From assembly GCA_027053695.1 (NCBI GenBank), contig JALUHL010000054.1:1-14194 (forward strand): a stretch of 14,194 bases of DNA, written 5' to 3'. The notes below the pieces were generated by a model. That model was given only the letters and a program-made list of their open reading frames with translations. It was not told where the DNA came from and did not search any database. Origin of the DNA: Ghiorsea sp. GTDB taxonomy: Bacteria > Pseudomonadota > Zetaproteobacteria > Mariprofundales > Mariprofundaceae. A program made the translations under genes and the position numbers. Shown in pieces: positions 1-6,541 of this stretch (position 1 is the stretch's first letter; the number at the start of each line of letters is the position of its first letter).

Positions 1-729
1 TTCCATGGCAGCATTGCCCGCACGCTCACCCAAACCATTGATGGTACATTCCACTTGCCTTGCACCATTTTCCACAGCCGCCAAAGAGTTGGCCACCGCC
101 AAACCCAAATCATTATGGCAATGCACTGAAAAGATTGCTTTGTCAGCATTGGGCACAGTCTCACGCAACAACTTGATTTTGCGACCAAACTCATCAGGGG
201 TCATATAGCCCACGGTGTCAGGGATATTGATGGTTGATGCCCCAGCATCAATCACAGCTTCAACAATACGGCACAAGAAATCATCATCAGAGCGCCCTGC
301 ATCTTCAGCGGAAAACTCCACATTTGCCACCAAATTTCTTGCCTGCTTCACCGCAGCTACAGCCCGCTCCACCACTTCATCAGGGCTCATGCGAAGCTTA
401 GCTTCCATATGAATGGGGCTGGTTGCGATAAACGTATGAATACGCCCTCTATCGCCTGCTGGTTTGATCGCTTCTGCCACCCCATCAATATCTTTGGGGT
501 GCGCTCTTGCCAAACCTGCAATCATCGCATCAGGTACTTCAGCGGCAATGCGGTTTACCGAAGTGAAATCATCAGGTGATGCCACAGGAAACCCTGCTTC
601 AATCACATCCACACCCAATGCCGCAAGCGCATGAGCAATGCGTAACTTCTCTTCAATGTTCATCGAACAGCCGGGCGACTGCTCACCATCACGCAATGTG
701 GTATCAAAAATATATAAACGGTCAGACAT
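1..729 (-). CDS. leuA: 2-isopropylmalate synthase, N-terminal 243 residues (runs off left edge)
   Basis: LeuA condenses acetyl-CoA with 2-oxoisovalerate, the first committed step of leucine synthesis, in the cytoplasm. The frame is open from the ATG at 729 to the window edge and gives 243 residues, about half of the usual 500-odd. The HMGL-like TIM barrel is clear: [12 protein letters not shown] at residues 9-20 with the metal-binding Asp14, [10 protein letters not shown] around 43-52, HCHNDLG at 203-209 (metal-binding histidines) and NGLGERAGN at 231-239. The start is supported by GAGGAG followed by seven bases before the ATG. The C-terminal LeuA dimer domain, where leucine feedback acts, lies outside the window. 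Upstream is a leader ORF and terminator that look like a leucine attenuator, so the gene probably has its own control although it follows pssA. Homocitrate or citramalate synthase are the alternatives, but the attenuator favours LeuA. Confidence 0.95.
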   Translation of the reverse strand, partial: MSDRLYIFDTTLRDGEQSPGCSMNIEEKLRIAHALAALGVDVIEAGFPVASPDDFTSVNRIAAEVPDAMIAGLARAHPKDIDGVAEAIKPAGDRGRIHTFIATSPIHMEAKLRMSPDEVVERAVAAVKQARNLVANVEFSAEDAGRSDDDFLCRIVEAVIDAGASTINIPDTVGYMTPDEFGRKIKLLRETVPNADKAIFSVHCHNDLGLAVANSLAAVENGARQVECTINGLGERAGNAAME

Positions 730-761
730 TTTCTTTCTCCTCACGCTCCATTATAGAGCCT

Positions 762-793
762 AAAACAAAAAAGCCACGGGATTAACCGTGGCT
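762..793 (-). terminator. Intrinsic terminator in the leuA leader (attenuator)
   Basis: Read on the minus strand, an 8-bp perfect stem (AGCCACGG and CCGTGGCT, plus-strand 786-793 and 772-779) with a 6-base loop is followed at once by TTTTTT, G, TTTT. It ends about 32 bases before the leuA ATG and downstream of the pssA stop and of a promoter. Its position after a Leu-rich leader ORF, and the overlap of its 5' arm with an upstream pairing partner, mark it as a regulated attenuator rather than a plain end-of-operon terminator. Confidence 0.88.
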
Positions 794-849
794 CGTAAAC
801 TTGATAACTAAATGAAATACTTCTTTGTATTTAGTCCACGCACGAGCCA
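789..849 (-). promoter_or_regulatory. Predicted antiterminator stem of the leu attenuator
   Basis: On the minus strand TGGCTCGT (849-842, inside leader codons 20-22) can pair with ACGAGCCA (796-789), a perfect 8-bp stem. The second arm overlaps the 5' arm of the terminator hairpin (GAGCC is shared), so the two structures exclude each other. Between them, AAATAC (832-827) and GTATTT (820-815) can form an inner hairpin. A ribosome stalled at the Leu codons would leave the first arm free and allow antitermination. A ribosome that reaches the leader stop would cover it and allow termination. The pairings are seen directly; the mechanism is inferred from classical amino-acid attenuation. Confidence 0.75.
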
Positions 850-908
850 ACGCTACACAACAGTGTATCACTAAAGAGCAGGTGCAGGTTAAACATATTG
901 AACTTCAT
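831..908 (-). CDS. leu operon leader peptide (25 aa, five Leu codons)
   Basis: A 25-codon ORF begins with ATG at 908 and stops with TAA at 833-831. Leucine is at codons 8, 10, 11, 16 and 17 (CTG, CTG, CTC, CTG, TTG), 20% of the peptide, in two clusters: LHLL and LL. It lies between a good promoter and a terminator/antiterminator pair upstream of leuA, which is the layout of a leuL-type leader peptide. The first ATG sits at or next to the predicted transcription start and has no Shine-Dalgarno sequence, so translation may be leaderless. A second in-frame ATG at 896 (codon 5) is the alternative start and keeps all five Leu codons. The peptide itself probably has no function beyond sensing charged tRNA-Leu. 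Confidence 0.75.
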   Translation of the reverse strand: MKFNMFNLHLLFSDTLLCSVGSCVD

Positions 909-915
909 GGTGCGG

Positions 916-945
916 AGTATGCGCAAGCTTGAATAGCATTGTCAA
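916..945 (-). promoter_or_regulatory. Sigma-70-type promoter of the leuA attenuator transcript
   Basis: On the minus strand a perfect TTGACA (945-940) is followed after 18 bases by CATACT (921-916), which matches TATAAT at four of six positions with an acceptable spacing. The predicted start of transcription falls near 909-908, at the leader ORF's ATG. The -35 box overlaps the pssA stop codon (TGA at 944-942), so the promoter is embedded at the end of the preceding gene. Confidence 0.72.
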
Positions 946-1793
946 CTCTTACCATCTTCATCTGTGCCTTGCTTGTTAGCACCTTGTTTAATCTCGGTGT
1001 CAGCATCATCCTTTGTTGCTTCTTTTTTCTTGGCTCTAGCTAAGCGTTTTTTCAAACGCAATCGTGCGGTCTGCTGCCCTTGCCACACGCTAAGCACGGG
1101 GCCATGCATGCAATAGCCTAAGAAAACGGGAAACAACACCGTCTGCGGATCTAACACCAACACCACAACCGCCGCCAACAACATCACCAGCATGGCAAAA
1201 GGTCGTTTTTGTTTTAAATCAATATTTTTGCCCGAAAAGAAACGCACATTGCTCACCAACAACCAAGCAAGCACCACGCTCAATACCAACCAAATGATAC
1301 CTGTTGGTTCTGCATTAAATGAATTGTGAAACAACACACCTGATGCCATCATCAAAGCTAGCGCAGGCGTTGGCAGCCCTTGGAAATAACGTTTATCTTG
1401 GCTTGCAAGTTGCACATTAAATCGTGCCAAACGCAATGCGGAGCCTGCCACAATCAAAAATGAAGCTAACCAACCTAATTTCTCAAACGGTGTTAAAGCC
1501 CAAAGGTAAACAAGTACGGCAGGTGCAACGCCAAACGACATCATATCTGCAAGCGAATCCAGTTCAGCACCAAATGCGGTTTCCGCATTTAAAAGCCTCG
1601 CTACCCTACCATCTAACATATCAAAAATTGCAGCAATAATAATGCCCCATGCTGCATGCTCATAATTGCCCTGAATCGAGCTTACAAGCGAATAAAAACC
1701 GCAGAGTAAACCCAGCAATGTAAACATGCTCGGCAAGATATAAATACCACGGCGCTTGATGGTGTGAACGGGGCGACTTTCTTTATTTTCCAT
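942..1793 (-). CDS. pssA: CDP-diacylglycerol--serine O-phosphatidyltransferase
   Basis: PssA makes phosphatidylserine from CDP-diacylglycerol and serine at the inner membrane, and the product goes to the decarboxylase encoded just upstream. The CDP-alcohol phosphatidyltransferase motif is complete: D61-G-x2-A-R66-x8-G75-x3-D79-x3-D83. Several hydrophobic segments follow (about residues 97-115, 150-180, 195-212), consistent with a multi-pass membrane protein. The chosen start, MENKESRPVH, is the ATG at 1793 and gives 283 residues; a longer in-frame extension to 1898 would lie wholly inside psd and has no family support. The start codon lies inside the end of psd (11-base overlap), which suggests translational coupling. 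The last 50 or so residues are an unusually charged Lys/Asp/Glu-rich tail. The stop codon overlaps the -35 box of the leu promoter. Confidence 0.93.
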   Translation of the reverse strand: MENKESRPVHTIKRRGIYILPSMFTLLGLLCGFYSLVSSIQGNYEHAAWGIIIAAIFDMLDGRVARLLNAETAFGAELDSLADMMSFGVAPAVLVYLWALTPFEKLGWLASFLIVAGSALRLARFNVQLASQDKRYFQGLPTPALALMMASGVLFHNSFNAEPTGIIWLVLSVVLAWLLVSNVRFFSGKNIDLKQKRPFAMLVMLLAAVVVLVLDPQTVLFPVFLGYCMHGPVLSVWQGQQTARLRLKKRLARAKKKEATKDDADTEIKQGANKQGTDEDGKS

Positions 1794-2463
1794 GGTTGAG
1801 CCCACTCGCCAAAATTGTTTTACCCGCAACGACTTTGTCGCCCACTTCAACATTGAGCTCAAAACCTGCAGGCATATAACTATCAACGCGCGAACCAAAG
1901 CGAATCATACCTACACGTTGCCCCGCTTTAACTTGATCGCCCACTTTAACGTAAGCAACAATACGCCGCGCAATTAAACCTGCAATTTGCACAAAAGTTA
2001 CTTGCACACCATTTTCGGTTTCTAGGGTCAATGTATTGCGCTCATTTTCATCACACGCTTCTTCAAGCGCTGCATTCATAAATCTGCCTTCTGTATATTC
2101 CATGTTCATAATCGTACCACTCATGGGTGCTCGGTTCACATGCACATCGAAGACATTCATAAAAATATCAACACGCACCCCACCATCTTCGCTGCTTTCT
2201 GCACGAATCACTTTACCGTTGGCGGGGGAAACAAAAGCACCTTCATCTTGCGGCGAATCTTGCTCAAAATCGCGAAAGAAATATAATATAAACAGAAACA
2301 AAGTACTGGTTATAGTGGACAAAAACATCCAACCCGAATTCAAGCAAACCATCGCCACCATGGCAGAGCCAATGATAAAAGGATAACCATCAGGCGCGAT
2401 AGGAATCACGCCACGCGCATGTCCTCTCAATGGTTTCGCTATGGTTATAGCTTGATTAGTCAT
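1783..2463 (-). CDS. psd: Phosphatidylserine decarboxylase proenzyme, short (PSD-A) type
   Basis: Psd decarboxylates phosphatidylserine to phosphatidylethanolamine. It is made as a proenzyme that cuts itself between Gly and Ser, turning the Ser into the catalytic pyruvoyl group. Here IRFGSRVDSYMP puts the cut at G190/S191. FVSPANGKV (78-85) and VFDVHVNRAP (104-113) are further family motifs. The N-terminus holds two hydrophobic stretches (about 28-43 and 47-63) that would anchor it in the membrane. At 226 residues it matches the short PSD-A form rather than the 290-320 residue PSD-B form. I start at the ATG at 2463, with GTAGG eight bases upstream; a TTG two codons earlier is possible. Psd-pssA-leuA is a gene order I recall from other proteobacteria, often with ilvC upstream, but here a cytochrome gene takes that place. 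Confidence 0.92.
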   Translation of the reverse strand: MTNQAITIAKPLRGHARGVIPIAPDGYPFIIGSAMVAMVCLNSGWMFLSTITSTLFLFILYFFRDFEQDSPQDEGAFVSPANGKVIRAESSEDGGVRVDIFMNVFDVHVNRAPMSGTIMNMEYTEGRFMNAALEEACDENERNTLTLETENGVQVTFVQIAGLIARRIVAYVKVGDQVKAGQRVGMIRFGSRVDSYMPAGFELNVEVGDKVVAGKTILASGLNHGK

Positions 2464-2487
2464 GGACAAAGCCTACAAATAAAGCCT

Positions 2488-2507
2488 TAACAAGCAATGG
2501 CTTGCTA
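2488..2507 (-). other. Short hairpin in the cytochrome-psd intergenic gap
   Basis: On the minus strand TAGCAAGC and GCTTGTTA form an 8-bp stem with one G-U pair and a CATT loop. The sequence after it (AAGGCTTTATTTG) is only weakly U-rich, so it may be a weak terminator or an RNA stabiliser between the two genes. No convincing promoter for psd is visible in the 83-base gap. Confidence 0.35.
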
Positions 2508-2546
2508 CACAAAGCTTGGTAAAAGTAAGTTACATCAGTGGTGAAA

Positions 2547-3395
2547 TTACTTCGCAAAAACTGCCTCAGCTAATTCCTTGTAGGTAAACTTACCTTTTTC
2601 AACTTGTTTTTTAATCAATTTTTTATACTGCCCCGTCATGGTTTTCGCTTTTTTCTTCCACTTGGCATCAGATGCTGCAACTTTTCTACTCTCTACAGCA
2701 AAACCACTTTCCCAAACAGCAGCCAAAGCATCAGCTGAGCCATAAGCGGCTTGAACTTTCTTAAACGCTGGGCCCACTTTATCTTTATCCGTTGCATGAC
2801 ATGCTTTACATTTTTTCGTCAACATATTGGCCTTCTCTAAACTCATGGCCGCAGCAGGTTTAAGCTGCATGTTGTCAACAGGTGCTGGGTTGGGCTCGCT
2901 TTTAATCGGTTGTTTACCTTGCACCAATGGCGCAACAACTTTTTTATTAGCTGCTGCTTTGTCTGCTGCTGCTTTGTCTGCTGCTGCCTTTTCTGCTGCC
3001 GCCTTTTCTGCTGCTGCTTTGTCTGCTGCTGCCTTTTCTGCTGCTGCCTTTTCTGCTGCTGCCTTTTCTGCTGCCGCCTTTTCTGCTGCCGCTTTATCTG
3101 CCGCTTTATCTGCCGCTTTATCTGCCGCTACTTTGTCTGCTGCTACTTTCTCTGCTGCCGCTACTTTGTCTGCTGCTACTTTCTCTGCTGCTGCCTTTTC
3201 TGCTGCCGCCTTTTCTGCTGCCGCTTTGTCTGCCGCCGCTTTGTCTGCCGCTGCTGGTTTTTCAGTTGCTACACTTGCAACTGGTGCTTTCGTTGCAGAC
3301 TCGCTTGATGTGTTCACATCTGGTTGTTGCACCGTCTTATCTTGGCAAGACACCAAAAAAGCTAAAGCTATAACCCATAAAATATGCTTATTCAT
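2547..3395 (-). CDS. Cytochrome c lipoprotein with long Ala/Lys/Glu/Asp repeat spacer
   Basis: This 282-residue protein has three parts. Residues 1-17 form a lipoprotein signal peptide ending in the lipobox LVSC (Cys17), so the mature protein should be lipid-anchored. Residues 48-151 are degenerate repeats of AAAEK, AAADK and AADK, predicted to form a long charged helix like the spacer of TolA. Residues about 188-282 are a class I cytochrome c domain with the haem-binding motif CKACH at 196-200 and a likely axial Met at 253 in KTMTG. The role is probably electron transfer in the periplasm; the partner is unknown. The start has an excellent AAGGAG seven bases before the ATG. It overlaps the dxs stop by four bases (ATGA), so translation is likely coupled to isoprenoid synthesis genes, which has no obvious reason. 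I do not recognise a named ortholog. Confidence 0.85.
   Translation of the reverse strand: MNKHILWVIALAFLVSCQDKTVQQPDVNTSSESATKAPVASVATEKPAAADKAAADKAAAEKAAAEKAAAEKVAADKVAAAEKVAADKVAADKAADKAADKAAAEKAAAEKAAAEKAAAEKAAADKAAAEKAAAEKAAADKAAADKAAANKKVVAPLVQGKQPIKSEPNPAPVDNMQLKPAAAMSLEKANMLTKKCKACHATDKDKVGPAFKKVQAAYGSADALAAVWESGFAVESRKVAASDAKWKKKAKTMTGQYKKLIKKQVEKGKFTYKELAEAVFAK
2943..3254 (-). repeat. In-frame 15/12-bp tandem repeats coding the cytochrome spacer
   Basis: About 312 bases are built from near-identical units. Most are 15 bp (plus-strand form TTTTCTGCTGCTGCC, coding AAAEK). There are also 12-bp units (TTTATCTGCCGC, coding AADK) at 3097-3132, and an 18-bp variant coding VAAAEK. All lengths are multiples of three, so gain or loss of a unit changes the spacer length without breaking the frame. 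The same low-complexity DNA leaves long open frames on the plus strand that are artefacts. Confidence 0.93.
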
Positions 3396-5266
3396 AATAC
3401 ACTCCTTATTTGCTCTATAATACCATCTTTATCCAACTTCAAATCACGCAAGATTTCAGCTTGCGTGCCATGCTCGGGAAAAGCATCGGGCATAGCAATA
3501 TGGACAAAAGAACCGTGCCATCCTGATTTTAATGCTTCAACCCCAATCTTCTCACCAATACCACCATTACCAACACCTTCTTCAATCACCACCAATGGTT
3601 TCCCTTTAGGCAAGTATTGCACAATACTTGCTACATCCAAAGGTTTTACAAATCTAAGGTTTAATAATGCCAAAACCTTACCATCTTCTTTCGCCAACGT
3701 ATCATGGGCGGCTTGCGCATCTGAAAAACGGGTTCCCACACTAATCATCAAACCATCTTTGCCTTCTGCAATCAGCTCCGCTTGACCCACAGGTAAAGCT
3801 TTAGGCGTTTCAGCGTCTAAGCCAAGCCCTGAACCACGCGGATAACGAATCGCCACTGGCCCATCCATGTCTTCCAAAGCGGTTTTAAGCATATGCGAAA
3901 GTTCTACTTCATCTTTGGGGCACATCACTGTCATGTTCGGCAAACATCTGAGGTAAGCAATATCAAACATGCCCGTATGCGTCGCGCCATCAGCACCGAC
4001 AATGCCTGCCCTGTCCAAACACATCACTACATGTAGATTTTGAATGCAAATATCGTGAATGATTTGATCGTAAGCGCGTTGCAAAAATGTAGAGTAAATC
4101 GCGACTACCGGCTTTAACCCAGAGCAAGCAAGCCCGCCAGCAAACGTAAGCGCATGTTGCTCGGCAATGCCCACGTCTATGCAACGCTTTGGATAAACTT
4201 TGGCAAACTTGGTCAAACCTGTGCCACCTGGCATGGCAGCTGTAATCGCTACAATGGATTCATCTTCTTTGGCCAAATCGATCAGGGTATCACCAAAAGC
4301 TTGGGTATAAGTTTTGGGTGCATCTGCATTTTTAATGGGCGTGCCAGAATCCAAACAGTATGGGCCCAAACCATGCCAAGTCTCGGGGTCTTCTTCGGCA
4401 GGAGAATAACCCAAACCTTTTTTGGTCAGCACATGCAACAAAACAGGGCCTTTCAAATCTTTACAGTTTTCTAAGGTGGGCAGCAGCGTATCAAAATCAT
4501 GGCCATCGATGGGGCCAATATAGCGAAAGCCAAGCTCTTCAAACAAGGTACCTGGTGTAATCATGCCTTTGACATGCTCTTCAAAACGTTTGGCCACATC
4601 AAAGACTGCAGGCATTTTATTGAGCACTTTTTTTGCAGCTTCTTTTGCGTTGGTGTAGCTCTTATCAGTGATAATCCGTGCCAAATAGGATGACATCGCA
4701 CCCACATTTGGTGCAATCGACATTTCATTATCATTTAAAATCACCAAGAGATTGTTGTCATTGCCACCAGCATGGTTCAGCGCTTCAAACGCCATACCAC
4801 CACCAAGCGACCCATCACCAATCACCGCAATGCTTTGGTGATGTTGCCCTTGCAAGTCTCTACCCATAGCAAAGCCATAAGCGGCTGAAATCGAAGTGGA
4901 CGCATGCCCTGCGCCAAAGCAATCGTGTTCCGATTCCTTGCGTTTGGTAAAACCATTCAAACCATTATATTGGCGCATGGTTGGCAAACCTTCCAAACGA
5001 CCTGTCAAAATCTTATGCGGATAAGCTTGATGCCCCACATCCCAGACGATTTTATCTTTGGGTGAATCGAACACATAATGCAAAGCAACAGATAATTCGA
5101 CCACGCCAAGCCCTGCGCCCAAATGCCCGCCAATGGGTGCAAGTGTTTCAATCAAATAATCACGCATTTGTTGTGATAATTCGGGCAGCTCTGATGTTTT
5201 GAGGTGTTTTAAATCCTGCACGCCCGAAATTGAATGCAATAAGTCTCTATGTTTTGTGTCTGACAT
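3392..5266 (-). CDS. dxs: 1-deoxy-D-xylulose-5-phosphate synthase
   Basis: Dxs joins pyruvate and glyceraldehyde 3-phosphate using thiamine diphosphate, the entry step of the MEP pathway to isoprenoids and a source of precursors for thiamine and pyridoxal. At 624 residues it matches the family length (E. coli has 620). Visible features are GGHLG with His48, DVGHQAYPHK at 76-85, the ThDP/Mg motif GDGSLGGG at 150-157 with LNDNEMS at 177-183, the catalytic Glu369 in GIAEQHA, DRAGIVGADGATH at 418-430, and the C-terminal transketolase domain. The start is the ATG that shares one base with the ispA stop (TAATG), with GAGGG as ribosome site. It sits in the common xseB-ispA-dxs order and its end overlaps the cytochrome gene by four bases. 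Confidence 0.97.
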   Translation of the reverse strand: MSDTKHRDLLHSISGVQDLKHLKTSELPELSQQMRDYLIETLAPIGGHLGAGLGVVELSVALHYVFDSPKDKIVWDVGHQAYPHKILTGRLEGLPTMRQYNGLNGFTKRKESEHDCFGAGHASTSISAAYGFAMGRDLQGQHHQSIAVIGDGSLGGGMAFEALNHAGGNDNNLLVILNDNEMSIAPNVGAMSSYLARIITDKSYTNAKEAAKKVLNKMPAVFDVAKRFEEHVKGMITPGTLFEELGFRYIGPIDGHDFDTLLPTLENCKDLKGPVLLHVLTKKGLGYSPAEEDPETWHGLGPYCLDSGTPIKNADAPKTYTQAFGDTLIDLAKEDESIVAITAAMPGGTGLTKFAKVYPKRCIDVGIAEQHALTFAGGLACSGLKPVVAIYSTFLQRAYDQIIHDICIQNLHVVMCLDRAGIVGADGATHTGMFDIAYLRCLPNMTVMCPKDEVELSHMLKTALEDMDGPVAIRYPRGSGLGLDAETPKALPVGQAELIAEGKDGLMISVGTRFSDAQAAHDTLAKEDGKVLALLNLRFVKPLDVASIVQYLPKGKPLVVIEEGVGNGGIGEKIGVEALKSGWHGSFVHIAMPDAFPEHGTQAEILRDLKLDKDGIIEQIRSVL

Positions 5267-6156
5267 TATTGCCCTCGCTTGAGAATATACACAGCCAAAT
5301 CTTTAAGCTGTTTGCTGGCATCTTCTTGCAATGGTGCGCAAGCATCCAGCGCAATCTCGCACATTTCATTCGCTAATTCACGGGCTTTTGTCACACCCAG
5401 CACCGATACATACGTTGCCTTATGTTGCGCCTCATCTTTCCCAGCGCTTTTGCCTAACATCTCACTGCTTGCCGTAGTATCCAAAATATCATCTGCAATT
5501 TGAAACAATAAACCCACAGCTTTACCAAACCGCGAACAGGCATCAAATTGAGATGCATCAGCCCCTGCCAAACGCGCACCAGCCTCACAAGACCAGCGCA
5601 ACAATTCTCCTGTTTTGTGCACATGAATGCGTTCCACTTCCAACACATCAGAAACCGCTTGGTTTTCAGCCAAAATATCCATCATCTGCCCACCAACCAT
5701 ACCCTGCATACCTGCAGCCAACGCCATATCCTTTATCAAAGCAAGGCGAATCTCAGCATCCATATTCAAATCAGCTAATAATTCAAAGCTAAGCGCTTGC
5801 AAGGCATCGGCAGCAAGCACTGCTGTTTCTTCATCAAATTGTTTGTGGCAGGTGGGATTACCGCGCCTTAAATCATCATCATCCATACAAGGCAAATCAT
5901 CGTGAATCAAAGAGTAAGTGTGCATACACTCAATGCTTGCCGCAGCAGGCATAGCAGCATTTAAATCCTTACCCCCGCAAGCCTGATAGCAGGCCAATAC
6001 CAATGCAGGGCGCACGCGTTTTCCACCTGCAAGTAAGGAATACAGCATAGCATCCAGCAAACGAGCAGGCACATGCGCTCGCTTTTGTTCTAAAATATGT
6101 TTGCAGTATTGTTCTACCGATACGGCATGTTCAGCAAGAAAGCTTGGTGCTTGCAT
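5266..6156 (-). CDS. ispA: Farnesyl diphosphate synthase (polyprenyl synthetase)
   Basis: IspA extends DMAPP with two IPP units to farnesyl diphosphate in the cytoplasm. The first Asp-rich motif is in HDDLPCMDDDDLRRG (residues 85-99) and the second is DDILD (222-226); GGKRVRP at 44-50 binds the diphosphate. The longer DDxxxxD form of the first motif and the TYSLIHDDLP context are typical of bacterial FPP synthases. Longer-chain specificity (geranylgeranyl) cannot be ruled out from sequence alone. I start at the ATG at 6156, whose A is the last base of the xseB TGA stop; a TTG one codon earlier is also open. The length of 296 residues is normal. It is coupled on both sides by one-base overlaps with xseB and dxs. 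Confidence 0.94.
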   Translation of the reverse strand: MQAPSFLAEHAVSVEQYCKHILEQKRAHVPARLLDAMLYSLLAGGKRVRPALVLACYQACGGKDLNAAMPAAASIECMHTYSLIHDDLPCMDDDDLRRGNPTCHKQFDEETAVLAADALQALSFELLADLNMDAEIRLALIKDMALAAGMQGMVGGQMMDILAENQAVSDVLEVERIHVHKTGELLRWSCEAGARLAGADASQFDACSRFGKAVGLLFQIADDILDTTASSEMLGKSAGKDEAQHKATYVSVLGVTKARELANEMCEIALDACAPLQEDASKQLKDLAVYILKRGQ

Positions 6157-6368
6157 CAAGCATCGCCATCAGCATCAAGCACTTGCAAGCGTTGTTCTGC
6201 ATCATCCAGCAGCTTTTCGCATTGGCGTGAAAGCTTCACACCCTCTTCAAAAGCTTTTACACTTTCTTCTAACGATAGTTTGCCCGACTCCAGTTTCTCA
6301 ACCATAGTCGTCAAACCATCCAATGCCTGCTCAAATGATAAATCTTGCTGCTTATCTTGATTGCTCAC
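6156..6368 (-). CDS. xseB: Exodeoxyribonuclease VII small subunit
   Basis: XseB is the small, helical subunit of exonuclease VII, which degrades single-stranded DNA together with XseA (not in this window). The 70-residue product carries the family pattern: SFEQALDGLTTMVEKLESG near the N-terminus, LSLEESVKAFEEGVKLSRQC in the middle and a coiled-coil C-terminus. The start is taken as GTG at 6368, because GGGAG lies six bases upstream; a GTG one codon earlier or an in-frame ATG at 6383 would add a short WECV-containing extension that the family lacks. It is the first gene of the xseB-ispA-dxs-cytochrome group and overlaps ispA by one base. Confidence 0.92.
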   Translation of the reverse strand: MSNQDKQQDLSFEQALDGLTTMVEKLESGKLSLEESVKAFEEGVKLSRQCEKLLDDAEQRLQVLDADGDA

Positions 6369-6476
6369 CACACACTCCCACATCAAAAAGCTAAGGTTAA
6401 AGGTATGCTAAAGTTTGTCTAGTTTGCTATTTCTTGAATCGTATAGGTCGCAGAGTTGCGCATAGGAATATGAATG

Positions 6477-6495
6477 AACCACGAAGAGTGCGAAG
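6477..6495 (+). repeat. Short CCACGAAGAG-type dispersed sequence
   Basis: AACCACGAAGAGTGCGAAG, followed by a run of seven A (6496-6502), lies in the 374-base stretch without genes upstream of xseB. I recall tandem or partial copies of CCACGAAG(N)ACGAAG as an abundant intergenic motif in several proteobacterial genomes. Only one degenerate copy is seen here, so this identification is from memory and tentative. Confidence 0.35.
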
Positions 6496-6511
6496 AAAAA
6501 AAGATAGTTAG

Positions 6512-6531
6512 ATTCCCGCCTACGCGGGAAT
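6512..6531. repeat. ATTCCCGC/GCGGGAAT hairpin repeat (dRS3-like)
   Basis: A perfect 8-bp inverted repeat, ATTCCCGC and GCGGGAAT, surrounds a CTAC loop, flanked by GATTCCC and GAATGACG. It closely matches the small ATTCCC(N)8GGGAAT repeats (neisserial dRS3 type) that are scattered in intergenic DNA of many proteobacteria. It lies between DUF2461 and xseB. On the minus strand a run of seven T follows only ten bases later, so it is not a standard terminator. Confidence 0.7.
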
Positions 6532-6541
6532 GACGAGTTTT

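Noticed and set aside
762..908. T-box or other riboswitch before leuA
   Set aside because: No T-box core (AGGGTGGNACCGCG) or known aptamer is visible, and the Leu-rich ORF with overlapping stems explains the region better.
1794..1898. N-terminal extension of PssA by 35 residues
   Set aside because: It lies wholly inside psd, and the family starts near MENKESRPVH; the 11-base overlap start is more natural.
2827..3420. Long plus-strand open frames over the cytochrome repeat (Ala/Ser/Phe-rich and Cys/Phe-rich)
   Set aside because: They are antisense shadows of the GC-periodic repeat DNA; the minus strand has a ribosome site, lipobox and haem motif, and the plus frames have no family features.
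6496..6531. Rho-independent terminator formed by the ATTCCCGC hairpin and the T7 run
   Set aside because: The T-run begins about ten bases after the stem on the minus strand, too far for a standard terminator.
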